Positions 1 to 7,131 of a stretch of 29,892 nucleotides of DNA are shown in pieces; position 1 is the stretch's first letter, and every line of letters begins with the position of its first letter. Source of the stretch: Bacteroidales bacterium UBA4345. GTDB lineage: Bacteria > Bacteroidota > Bacteroidia > Bacteroidales > Paludibacteraceae. The position numbers and the translations under genes were made by a program. The notes under the pieces are model-generated. The model saw only the letters and a program-made list of their open reading frames with translations. It was not told the DNA's origin and searched no databases. The stretch lies in assembly GCA_002396385.1 (NCBI GenBank), contig DGTD01000020.1, forward strand, positions 1-29,892, written 5' to 3'.

Positions 1-164
1 TTTTTGCAATATTTTCACACTTTTTATCACAAACCATTATTTTTACTCCAAAGTGAATTATCTCCATATTATCTTTGTCAAAAAAATAGCTGCATTATTC
101 TTTTATTATTAGAATCTAAGACTACCTTGCAAAACCATTTTATTTTGCAATAGATATTATTCAA

Positions 165-190
165 TTAGATATCGTGAATAATACCTAAAC
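165..190 (+). repeat. Left terminal inverted repeat of the IS1595-like element
   Basis: Aligned with the reverse complement of 1219-1244, 20 of 26 bases match. The identical blocks are GATATCG near the outer side and ACCTAAAC on the inner side; the six mismatches are mostly in the middle. I found this by eye; it fits the gene layout of an insertion sequence, but the family consensus ends were not compared. Confidence 0.65.
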
Positions 191-249
191 TATTGTTTAT
201 ATCGCTAATTTTCATTAATTTGGAGAAATAGAATAAACAAGGACAGACG

Positions 250-1224
250 ATGAATATCATAGAATTTTCAGATAAATATAAGGATGAAGCTGCATGTGTG
301 GCTGATTTGAAACAAAGACGTGATTTGCAAGTCAAAGAATGCCCTCATTGCGGCTGTACTGAATTCTATTGGAAGGGCGACAAGGCGATGTACGAGTGCA
401 AGAAATGCCACTACAGGATGAGCCTTAAAAAAGGCACCATCATGGAAAACAGCAACTTGCCTATAAGGACATGGTATCTGGCCATCCATCTTATGACGGC
501 GACGAAACAATCGATGTCTGCCTGCGAGCTCCAGCGCCAGCTAGGGATTAAGTCGTACGAGACGGCGCACGACCTGATGCACAAGCTGCGTGACGCAATG
601 GGGCAGCGCGAAGGGTTGTACAAATTGGACGATGAGGTTGAGTTGGACGAGATGTTTTTTGACGTAGCTGTGTCAGCTGACGAGGAATTGAAACGTGGAG
701 CGGGCTCGCAAGCGAAGGCGAAAGTCGTTGTGATGGCGGGGGTTAGGACTCCTACCGAAGACGAGAGACGACTTTACGAATCAAAAAACAGAGGCTCTAA
801 AGTTTTAAAGGCGATGAATTACATAAAGATGAAAGTCGTAAGCGGTTTGCATGCGGAAGAAGTCGAGAATTGCGCTGCGGAAGGAATCTCCCATAATGCA
901 TGCGTAGTGACAGACGCCCATGTGTCACATTCTCAATTTGCCAAGATGTTTGCCCGGCACGAGGCCTATAGTGAGAGCAGGTATGGGGTGCACGCGATCG
1001 TCACGAGCAAACTCCCTTGAGTTCACCTTGTGGCGAAAAGATGCAAGGAGAGCATTGCCGGCATACACGAAAAAGTGACAAGTTTGAACTTGCAAAGATA
1101 TCTCGACGAGTTCTGCTACAAGTTCAATCGAAGAAGATATGAAGATGGTGTTTTTGACAGATTAATTGTCGCTTGTATTACTACATCTCCGAGAATAGGC
1201 TTTAGAAGATATGATTTTGTTTAG
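250..1224 (+). pseudogene. IS1595-family transposase, broken by in-frame TGA
   Basis: The amino end has a zinc ribbon (C31-x2-C34 and C50-x2-C53), as in Zn_Tnp_IS1595, followed by a DDE-type catalytic domain with D133 in VELDEMFF and D222 in VVTDAHVSH. The frame stops at TGA 1018-1020 after TSKLP, but the same frame continues after it with VHLVAKRC, then LQRYLDEFCYKFNRR and FDRLI, which are the expected carboxy-terminal motifs of this family. Family members usually have Trp after LP, so a TGG-to-TGA change is the simplest explanation. The segment after VHL also looks shorter than usual around the third catalytic residue (normally Asn in an SN motif), a possible second lesion. Read through, the product would be about 324 residues, a normal family length. 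It is probably inactive unless read-through occurs. Confidence 0.85.
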
Positions 1225-1244
1225 GTAGAAAACCCGATATCAAA
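1219..1244 (-). repeat. Right terminal inverted repeat of the IS1595-like element
   Basis: This is the partner of 165-190, with 20 of 26 bases matching in inverted orientation. It begins at the last codons of the transposase frame (stop TAG at 1222-1224), so the coding region runs into the repeat. Confidence 0.65.
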
Positions 1245-1322
1245 ATTTTTTATTATAAATTTAAATCAACCAACGGCTAGTTGTATTAATCATAGAACTA
1301 ACTTTACAATAAATCTAGTATT

Positions 1323-2957
1323 ATGCAAGAATCGTCTTTAGATTTATATAATAAAATATGTTCGGAAGTTTCAAATGAATGTAAAAAACTTCTAGAGTTA
1401 GTGGATGAATTTTCAAAAATCCGCACACGAGAACTATTGAAAATACCATATTACGTCAATATAATTGACGAATTGCACATAAACGAAAATGCACATAGTC
1501 GAATTTTGTTGAAATTTTTGGAATTTAGGAATCAAAGAGGTGAATATGAAATTTTACAATCATTGTTAGATTATATATCCTCTAAATGTAGAAAAGATTC
1601 CTTCAAAAATATTGATATACAAAGACCAGAAATAACTCACGAAACAGAACGTATTGATTTGTGGATTAAAGATAAAGATTATGCTATAATATTCGAAAAC
1701 AAAGCATGTGGAGCAGTTGATCAAGACGCACAAATTTCACGCTACATAGAAAAGACTAAGAATAAGGGGTATAAAGAAGAACAAATTTACATTGTTTATT
1801 TGCCGGCAGAATCAAAAGAACCGGAAATCCAAAGTTGGGGAACATATAAAGATGCCTTTGAAAACAGATATATAAATTTATCTTTCAAGGAGCATGTACT
1901 TCCATGGTTAAAATCTGATGTGATTCCGAATGTGAAGCAAAAAGATGTGTATTTGTATACTGCACTAGTACAATATGTTGATTATTTGGAAGGCTTTTTT
2001 CTATTAAGAAACAATCAAAAAAATATAAATATGGAATTAGAAAAAATTTTAATTGAACATTTGAAGATTGATGAGAAAAGCAGTGAAATAGAAAAAGAAA
2101 AAGTTCTCGACGAAAACATTAAGAATTTTGAGGATATATTAACTCAAATGAAATCACTAAAAGAAAAAATCAGAGACAATTTTTTTGAAAAATACAGGAA
2201 TCAAGTCAAGTCGAATTATCCATTATTAAGTCCCTGTAAACATCCAGAATATTGGTTAGATGTGACCATAAATATTGATGGGGAGGGAATCGTCGTTGGA
2301 ATAGGTGATGATGGACGATTTTATTGTCAAGCAGAATATGAATCCCATAAAAATATTGGCAACACACTATTAATGCATTTAATGGATGTAGATATTTTAC
2401 CACAAAATAATAATAATCAAATCTGGAAATATTATTCTAATAACAAATTGGATGAATTTGATGAGGTATATAAATTATACGAGGATGTAGTAAATAAGAT
2501 AAATAAGGAATATTTACCACAAGAGAAGCAAATCTCAAAATTATTGACTGGATTGAGAAAAAGTGAAAATAATGAGAACAAGTGGTGGGTATACAATGGA
2601 TTGGACTTGGGTGTCTCATTTAATGATGATACTAAGACTAGAATAGGTATAGAGTCGGAATTTAAAGCAACGAAAGACAATCCAACAGGTATATTTAAAA
2701 TATACATAACAACATGGCGTGTTTCGAATTATTCACCTCAAGAATGTTGGGAAAACTACAAAAAGGAAATTCTTGAAAAGTACCCTATAACTGAGACAGA
2801 TGGCTATATTCTGGACGAAAAAGCTCCCAACGGACGTGTATATTACCATATGCCACCCATTCCTTTTGATGGAGAAAACGAATCTGAAATCATTTCTAAA
2901 TTAACAGAATATTATGAATTCATAGAAAAATTAGCAAAGGGAAAAAAGAACTTGTAA
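1323..2957 (+). CDS. PD-(D/E)XK nuclease superfamily protein (PDDEXK_4-like)
   Basis: The 544-residue protein has the pattern of the PDDEXK_4 family: an amino-terminal ENAHSRILLKFLE segment (E55-R60 region), then the nuclease core with D112 in RIDLWI and E125-x-K127 in FENKA, followed by a conserved QISRYIE helix. These are the metal-binding and catalytic positions of the PD-(D/E)XK fold, so a nuclease activity is plausible. Residues 230-280 are charged and may be helical. The carboxy-terminal half is of unknown function. The gene is AT-rich and lies 79 bp after the IS right repeat, as expected of accessory DNA. A weak promoter-like TAACTTTA sits at 1299-1306, close before the ATG; no Shine-Dalgarno is visible. 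Such proteins are often called hypothetical or defence-related; its target is unknown. Confidence 0.75.
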   Translation: MQESSLDLYNKICSEVSNECKKLLELVDEFSKIRTRELLKIPYYVNIIDELHINENAHSRILLKFLEFRNQRGEYEILQSLLDYISSKCRKDSFKNIDIQRPEITHETERIDLWIKDKDYAIIFENKACGAVDQDAQISRYIEKTKNKGYKEEQIYIVYLPAESKEPEIQSWGTYKDAFENRYINLSFKEHVLPWLKSDVIPNVKQKDVYLYTALVQYVDYLEGFFLLRNNQKNINMELEKILIEHLKIDEKSSEIEKEKVLDENIKNFEDILTQMKSLKEKIRDNFFEKYRNQVKSNYPLLSPCKHPEYWLDVTINIDGEGIVVGIGDDGRFYCQAEYESHKNIGNTLLMHLMDVDILPQNNNNQIWKYYSNNKLDEFDEVYKLYEDVVNKINKEYLPQEKQISKLLTGLRKSENNENKWWVYNGLDLGVSFNDDTKTRIGIESEFKATKDNPTGIFKIYITTWRVSNYSPQECWENYKKEILEKYPITETDGYILDEKAPNGRVYYHMPPIPFDGENESEIISKLTEYYEFIEKLAKGKKNL

Positions 2958-3085
2958 TCCATCATGCTCCATTTCATCCCCAACACCGCCCACTACACCG
3001 AAGTCCTTTCACGAATTCAATCCGTGAAGCACACGCTTTGGATTGGCACAGCTGACATCAAAGACCTCTATGTGGAGAGAGAAAC

Positions 3086-3167
3086 TCGCCCGAAAAAGTG
3101 TGTGACGATTGACAAAACTCGCCCGAAAAAGTGTGTTGATATAATGAAAAGTCGCCCGAAAAAGTGT
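3086..3167 (+). repeat. Three 16-bp direct repeats at 33-bp spacing
   Basis: TCGCCCGAAAAAGTGT occurs identically at 3086-3101, 3119-3134 and 3152-3167. The start-to-start distance is exactly 33 bp twice, with 17-bp unlike spacers. The last base of the third copy is the first base of the TATATTTGC promoter box. Spacing near three helical turns would put all copies on about the same DNA face, which suits a regulator-binding array. No protein is known from this sequence to bind it. Confidence 0.85.
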
Positions 3168-3175
3168 ATATTTGC
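3167..3175 (+). promoter_or_regulatory. Bacteroidota -7 promoter box for the AAA_14 ATPase gene
   Basis: TATATTTGC matches the TAnnTTTG consensus exactly and lies 22 bp before the ATG at 3198. No TTTG -33 element is visible at the usual distance; that position is taken by the third 16-bp repeat, which may replace it. Confidence 0.65.
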
Positions 3176-3197
3176 ATTGTAATATAACTATAATCGC

Positions 3198-4520
3198 ATG
3201 TATAAGAGAAAGATAGATAGTTTATTTTCGAAATGGAAAAATACGCCAGATAGGAACCCTTTGGTCATTAAGGGGTGTCGTCAGTGTGGAAAGACGAGCT
3301 CGGTGCTGTCGTTTGCCCGTAAAAACTATAAAAATGTTGTCTACATTGACTTCCATGAGCAGAAGGATTTGTGCGAATTGTTTGATGGCTCTTTGCAGGT
3401 TGACTATTTGACCGTTGCGATTTCTGCCGCTGTTCCAACAGCTCGTTTTGAAGCAGGGAAGACTTGTCTGGTGTTGGACGAGATACAAGATTGTCCGCAA
3501 GCCCGTGCTTCATTGAAGTTTTTCAAGTTGGATGGCAGGTATGATGTTATATGTACAGGTTCATTGCTTGGCGTGAGCGGATATAGGTCATCGGATGCGG
3601 AAACGTCAATTCCGGTCGGGTTCGAAACGATTGTGGACATGTATCCGATGGATTTTGAGGAGTGGCTTTGGGCGAATGACTTGCAGAACCCTGTCTTTGA
3701 CCTGTTGAGAAAGATGTTGGCGGAGGAGACTCCTGTACCCCAAGCGATCCACAATCGGATGCGTCAGCTTCTGTTGGAGTATATTGTGGTAGGTGGAATG
3801 CCTGCGGCTGTTCGTACCTTCTTAAACACTCGGGACATCAATCAAGTCGTTGCGGTTCAGCGGAGTATCGTGGAAGAGTATAAGTCCGACATGGTGAAGT
3901 ATGCCAATCCAGGGGATAAAAATAGGATTCGTGAATGTTTTGAGTCGATTCCTCGTCAGTTAAGCAAGGATAATAAAAAGTTCTCGTTTGCTACGGTGCG
4001 GAAAGGTGGACGAAGCAAAGAATATATTGGCTGCCTGCAATGGATTGAGGATGCGGGAATCATCCAGCGTTGTTATAACTTGACGACAACAGAGTTGCCG
4101 TTGAGCGGTAATGCATTGCATGACTCGTTCAAGGTGTATATGACCGACACAGGCTTGTTTGTCAGTATGTTGGATGCTGGAACTCAATCAGACGTTTTGC
4201 GGGGAAATCTGCTCAGCTACAAGGGTGCCATTTACGAGAATGTGATGGCTGATTTTCTCTGCAAGATGGGGCGCAAACTATATTATTACCATAAAACAGA
4301 CGGAATTGAAATCGATTTTGTGATTCGCTATAAAGGGAAGTGTGTGCCTTTGGAATGCAAGTCTCGGACAGGCAATGCGAAGTCCATGTCCACACTGCTG
4401 AAGCACCCCGAAAAGTACCATGTGTATGACGCTCTGAAATTTGGTGATTACAATGTCGGAAGAGAAGGTGCGTTGTTGACCTTGCCCTTCTATATGGGGT
4501 TTCTTCTGACGGAGTTGTAA
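3198..4520 (+). CDS. AAA_14/DUF4143 family ATPase
   Basis: The protein has 440 residues, the normal length for this family. Walker A is GCRQCGKT (26-33), Walker B is CLVLDEIQ with D94-E95, and ICTGSLLG fits the sensor-1 region. The middle has the MYPMDFEEWLWA segment typical of AAA_14. The carboxy half is DUF4143, with IEIDFVIRYKGK and PLECKS resembling the D and E-x-K of a PD-(D/E)XK-like fold. These ATPases are highly multiplied in Bacteroidota genomes and their role is unsettled; association with mobile DNA or toxin-antitoxin-like functions has been suggested. Here it stands alone behind its own promoter, between a truncated gene and a scrambled pseudogene, which fits a mobile or recombining locus. 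Confidence 0.9.
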   Translation: MYKRKIDSLFSKWKNTPDRNPLVIKGCRQCGKTSSVLSFARKNYKNVVYIDFHEQKDLCELFDGSLQVDYLTVAISAAVPTARFEAGKTCLVLDEIQDCPQARASLKFFKLDGRYDVICTGSLLGVSGYRSSDAETSIPVGFETIVDMYPMDFEEWLWANDLQNPVFDLLRKMLAEETPVPQAIHNRMRQLLLEYIVVGGMPAAVRTFLNTRDINQVVAVQRSIVEEYKSDMVKYANPGDKNRIRECFESIPRQLSKDNKKFSFATVRKGGRSKEYIGCLQWIEDAGIIQRCYNLTTTELPLSGNALHDSFKVYMTDTGLFVSMLDAGTQSDVLRGNLLSYKGAIYENVMADFLCKMGRKLYYYHKTDGIEIDFVIRYKGKCVPLECKSRTGNAKSMSTLLKHPEKYHVYDALKFGDYNVGREGALLTLPFYMGFLLTEL

Positions 4521-4566
4521 TTGATGTTATTGGTGTCTGCTAAACTAGAAAAATACATACCAATAT

Positions 4567-4601
4567 AATCCGCAATGCCAGTAAATATGGTGTGGCGGAT
4601 T
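4567..4601 (+). terminator. Imperfect hairpin after the AAA_14 ATPase gene
   Basis: The arms AATCCGC (4567-4573) and GCGGATT (4595-4601) pair perfectly; after one A-G mismatch the pairing continues (with G-U pairs) inward to TGCCA/TGG-T around a short AT-rich loop. It starts 46 bp after the stop codon. Only a weak T-rich stretch follows, so termination is plausible but not secure. Confidence 0.35.
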
Positions 4602-4709
4602 TCTTGCGGCCCTTCGGTTTATCTGACATACTTAGACTCTATACCGCTCCTTCCCCCAGTTTGCAATGTTACCGCTTAATCGTTAAACTTGTAGTGTTTT
4701 ACAAAAAAA

Positions 4710-4945
4710 GAGGTGTTCTACCTCTGTGAAACTTACGGAATGCCGCTTAACGAAATGGAGCGCAGGTACGACGGTTACGACCTCAGCGACGAGGTGAGTC
4801 TGTTGAATCCGAAATCGGTGGTTTCGTCCATCGAGTGCAAAAAGATGGCCAACTATTGGTCTACAACCTGCTGTTCGTGGGCATCAACTACGACGAGATG
4901 ACCAAGAAAAACTCCTGCAAGATAGAGCGGTTTGTGAAACGGTGA
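4710..4945 (+). pseudogene. Scrambled remnant of an AAA-ATPase-like/PD-(D/E)XK protein
   Basis: Frame one, from about 4710, reads a YGMPLNEMERRYDGYDL segment and then NPKSVV and ANYWSTT. These match the middle of the AAA-ATPase-like/DUF1703 family, where YDGY, NP-SV and YW are conserved. Just after YW the sense shifts by one base, to a second frame reading VYNLLFVGINYDEM and CKIERFVKR and ending at TGA 4943-4945, which looks like the extreme carboxy end of such a protein. A full-length member is about 500 residues or more, so the ATPase start and the nuclease core between the two pieces are missing. The simplest history is internal deletion plus frameshift. The carboxy-terminal match is from memory of the family and less certain than the YDGY part. 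Confidence 0.6.
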
Positions 4946-5072
4946 ATTTCATAAAAACCGCTACGACAGTTTCGGCAGTGGGATTGTAACGTGTGTCTGG
5001 TTGGCGACTAGGTAGACAACCTGTTGTTCTGCAACGACGGAATAACAGATTATAGTCCTCTTATAATACAAG

Positions 5073-5104
5073 AAACGGCTGGCGTTTGTGCGCCAGCCGT
5101 TTTT
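5073..5104. terminator. Strong intrinsic terminator, probably bidirectional
   Basis: A perfect 12-bp stem (5073-5084 with 5091-5102, AAACGGCTGGCG and its complement) closes a 6-nt loop. A T run follows on the plus strand (5101-5104), and a TTTCTT stretch follows on the minus strand. It lies 21 bp beyond the stop of the minus-strand gene that ends at 5126, so its clear role is to end the envelope operon. Confidence 0.85.
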
Positions 5105-5125
5105 ATTTGTTGCGTGTTAGTAACC

Positions 5126-6145
5126 TTACTCCAGCTGCTTCTTCAGCGACTCAGCTTTCTGTTTGGCCTTCTCTAAGTTGTTTTGTACCTTCTGCAGGTT
5201 TCCTTTTTCCTTGTCGACGGCGTTCTGAGCCTTGTTGATTGCGGCTTTAGCCTTGTTAACGCCCTCTTGGGCTTTTGAAACTTGAGCTTTGGCTTTTGCA
5301 ATCTTTTCTAGAGTCTTGGTGGCCTTTTCGTTCGCTTTCGACTGCTTTTCCAACAACTTGGCAACGGTTTTGCTCTGTTTCTCATAGCTGCCGCTCTTGC
5401 CAGTCGCAACGGCAGTTTGTGCGTTGGCGTTAGCTTCTTGGATCTGTTGTGCGTAGCCGTCGGCTTCCGCTTTCAGTCGTGCAGCATCTTCTTCCAACGA
5501 TTGGAGGTTGTTGGTGGCGTCTTTCAACTTGTTTTCTGCGCTGGTAACCTTAGCCTCTTGGTCCTTCACCTTGCTTTCGGCTTTTGTCACATTGGCGGCC
5601 TGTTTCTTTAGGCTTCCCTCTTGTTTGGCAACATCTTTATCGGCACTCGCTGACTTCTTCTGGAGTGCGACATAGGCAGCACTGGCTTTCTGAAGGTCTT
5701 TGTCGGTAGTAATGTGTACGCCCTGTACAAAATTTCCCCTAAACTCTCCGTATTCCGAATTGCCGACTTTCACCTCGCCTTCCTTGCAGTATAGAATGGT
5801 GAAGTCTTTGCCGGTTGTGGTCTGTACAATACCCGAAATGGCCAGAACAGACGATTCTGCAGTGCGGAAGAAGACCAAGTCTCCTTTTTGCAACTTGGCT
5901 ACGTTGGTGATGGCTTTGCCCAAGCGGCTCTGTTCATCGCGGTTGGTCGGAATCTCAATACCCAGCTGTTTGTAGAAGTCGGCGTTAAATTCGGCATCGT
6001 TCATGCTGGTGCGTTGGTTCAGTTTGCTGGCAATGCAGGCGTCTATGGTCTTCATTGGCGCGTTGAACACAGCCTTGTTGTTCAGGTCTACGGCATTTGC
6101 AGACAGCGAGAGCAGTGCAAATGCGAATAATAATTCTTTTTTCAT
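5126..6145 (-). CDS. Exported NlpC/P60-like pseudoenzyme with long coiled-coil tail
   Basis: A Sec signal peptide is clear (MKKELLFAFALLSLSANA, cut after residue 18). Residues about 25-150 keep the outline of an NlpC/P60 cell-wall peptidase: YKQLGIEIP, then DEQSRLG and LQKGDLVFFRT, which in active members follow the catalytic DCSGF and precede the catalytic His. Here the Cys position reads MNDAEFNADF, with no Cys, and no matching H-VGIY is visible. It therefore looks like a non-catalytic relative. Residues about 165-339 are a Lys/Ala/Glu-rich coiled coil almost without Pro, except for a Gly/Ser-containing break near residue 250. It follows the lipoprotein gene at 6176 by 30 bp on the same strand, so the two are probably one operon acting in the periplasm or outer envelope. 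Function unknown; the NlpC assignment is by motif resemblance only. Confidence 0.6.
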   Translation of the reverse strand: MKKELLFAFALLSLSANAVDLNNKAVFNAPMKTIDACIASKLNQRTSMNDAEFNADFYKQLGIEIPTNRDEQSRLGKAITNVAKLQKGDLVFFRTAESSVLAISGIVQTTTGKDFTILYCKEGEVKVGNSEYGEFRGNFVQGVHITTDKDLQKASAAYVALQKKSASADKDVAKQEGSLKKQAANVTKAESKVKDQEAKVTSAENKLKDATNNLQSLEEDAARLKAEADGYAQQIQEANANAQTAVATGKSGSYEKQSKTVAKLLEKQSKANEKATKTLEKIAKAKAQVSKAQEGVNKAKAAINKAQNAVDKEKGNLQKVQNNLEKAKQKAESLKKQLE

Positions 6146-6175
6146 CTTCTTAAACTGTATATTTTTGTTTATTTG

Positions 6176-6913
6176 TTAATCGTTTATTGATTGGAACGCA
6201 TTTTTCAAGCGTTGGATTTCCTCGGCCGACAAACTCTCCTTCAGTTTTTTTATGTCTTCAGCCGTTATACATTGTTTCAGGGCTTCGATGTCTTCTTTGG
6301 TAATGCTGTTCTTTAGTTGTTCGATGTTCTCTTTGCTGATGTTTTTCTTTAACTGTTCGACGTCTTCGTTGGTCAGGGTGTTTCCTGTCAGCGCGGCACC
6401 CATAGCCGCCAACCCGGTTACAATGTTATTGACTTGTGTGGTGTCGATCTTGCTCAACATGTTGCCAATCTGCTTTCCTCCCTCACCCAGGGTTTTCGCA
6501 ATCTGGTTCAAACCCGTGGTGTCGAATTGGCCGATAATGTTGTCGATAGCCTCTTTCCCGTCGGTAGAGGTGAACTCTTTCATAAAGCCGTCGGCGACAT
6601 CAATCAGTCCCTGAAGTCCTTTCACGATGTCGTTAGTGGTTTGCGAGGCGTATGCTTTGAGGTAGCGTGCCTCCATCCGACCAATCTCTTTGCGTTCTTC
6701 CGGAGTCAGCTGGTTGTAGTATTGGGTGAGCTTTCCGTTCAGTTGCTCATATTTATCACTTGCGTTTTTCAATTCTTTTCCCGAAAGTTTTTTATCGGTC
6801 TCTACGGTTTTTATCAGTTGCCGCCAGTCGTTCATGTATTGGTCTTTCTCGCTGGTGCAACCCACCAAAATGAGTATGGTTGCAAGGACTGTGATAAATT
6901 GTTTTATTTTCAT
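6176..6913 (-). CDS. Lipoprotein with five 12-residue repeats
   Basis: The signal peptide ends in the lipobox LVGC (Cys19), so the mature protein is lipid-anchored. Residues 20-100 are helical and charged, with a TPEERKEIGRMEARYLK segment seen in Bacteroidales lipoproteins of unknown function. Residues 100-180 contain two similar ITGL/LSKIDTT-like stretches. Residues 182-241 are five tandem 12-residue units of the pattern (S/T)-x-E-(D/E/N)-(I/V)-x-x-L-K. The gene is first in a likely two-gene operon with the coiled-coil protein at 5126-6145. An imperfect promoter-like box (one mismatch to TAnnTTTG) lies at 6961-6968 on the minus strand. I do not recognise a function. Confidence 0.8.
   Translation of the reverse strand: MKIKQFITVLATILILVGCTSEKDQYMNDWRQLIKTVETDKKLSGKELKNASDKYEQLNGKLTQYYNQLTPEERKEIGRMEARYLKAYASQTTNDIVKGLQGLIDVADGFMKEFTSTDGKEAIDNIIGQFDTTGLNQIAKTLGEGGKQIGNMLSKIDTTQVNNIVTGLAAMGAALTGNTLTNEDVEQLKKNISKENIEQLKNSITKEDIEALKQCITAEDIKKLKESLSAEEIQRLKNAFQSIND
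6191..6370 (-). repeat. Five 36-bp units encoding 12-residue helical repeats
   Basis: Units start at NEDVEQLKKNIS, KENIEQLKNSIT, KEDIEALKQCIT, AEDIKKLKESLS and AEEIQRLKNAFQ. The protein pattern is far better kept than the DNA, so the array is old and under selection at protein level rather than a recent slippage product. One unit carries the only Cys of the array. Confidence 0.85.
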
Positions 6914-7053
6914 GTCTGTTCAGTTTTAAGCTTTCTAACTGAAATGTCTTCAAATTTTGTGCAAAAGTTGGATAAAAACTCGTTTTTTTCAAGTTTTTAC
7001 TGAAAAAAACGCTTTATATGTCAAAAACAGGACAATTTTCCTCAAAATCTCCA

Positions 7054-7062
7054 TATATTTGC
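7054..7062 (+). promoter_or_regulatory. -7 promoter box for the hybrid two-component gene
   Basis: TATATTTGC matches TAnnTTTG exactly, giving a predicted start of transcription near 7068 and a leader of about 64 nt. A small hairpin (ACGGC 7103-7107 with GCCGT 7118-7122) lies in that leader. No clear -33 TTTG is seen. Confidence 0.55.
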
Positions 7063-7131
7063 CAGAAACTACTTATCATATTATATTTTAACGCACACTT
7101 GAACGGCTTTTTTTAATGCCGTGTATTTTAT

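Larger units (their letters stand above)
165..1244 (+). mobile_element. IS1595-family insertion sequence, inactivated
   Basis: The element is bounded by imperfect 26-bp inverted repeats at 165-190 and 1219-1244 and holds one transposase frame that is interrupted by a stop. The right repeat overlaps the last codons of the transposase, as is common in compact insertion sequences. The interior is more GC-rich than the AT-rich DNA on both sides. I looked for an 8-bp target duplication (usual for this family) directly outside both repeats and found no convincing match, so the exact ends may be off by a few bases or one end has drifted. Confidence 0.75.
2964..3182 (+). pseudogene. Amino-terminal remnant of a phospholipase-D-like protein
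   Basis: The first part reads FIPNTAHYTEVLSRI and VKHTLWIGTADIKDLYVE. This resembles the beginning of PLD-like proteins common in Bacteroidota, which open with a similar WIGTADIKDLYV strand. No HKD catalytic motif follows: the frame runs into the three 33-bp-spaced repeats at 3086-3167 and encodes them as RPKKC three times. I therefore read about 2964-3080 as a gene stub joined to the upstream region of the following ATPase gene. It is 6 bp after the nuclease gene stop. Translation of the stub is possible but a function is unlikely. Family assignment is from memory of the motif, hence the moderate confidence. Confidence 0.5.
4521..5072. other. Gene-poor decayed region between ATPase gene and envelope operon
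   Basis: Apart from the hairpin at 4567-4601 and the gene remnant at 4710-4945, I see no intact gene here. The rest (4602-4709 and 4946-5072) has no recognisable coding signal, although its base composition is closer to coding than to the AT-rich intergenic DNA at the window edges, so it may hold further unrecognisable gene debris. Confidence 0.5.

Noticed and set aside
1018..1020. TGA read as Trp (alternative genetic code).
   Set aside because: Other genes in the window end at TGA (for example 17406-17408) and use TGG for Trp, so the standard reading is kept.
3086..3167. Possible short CRISPR array.
   Set aside because: Only three 16-bp units with 17-bp spacers, no cas gene nearby, and the last unit overlaps a promoter box.
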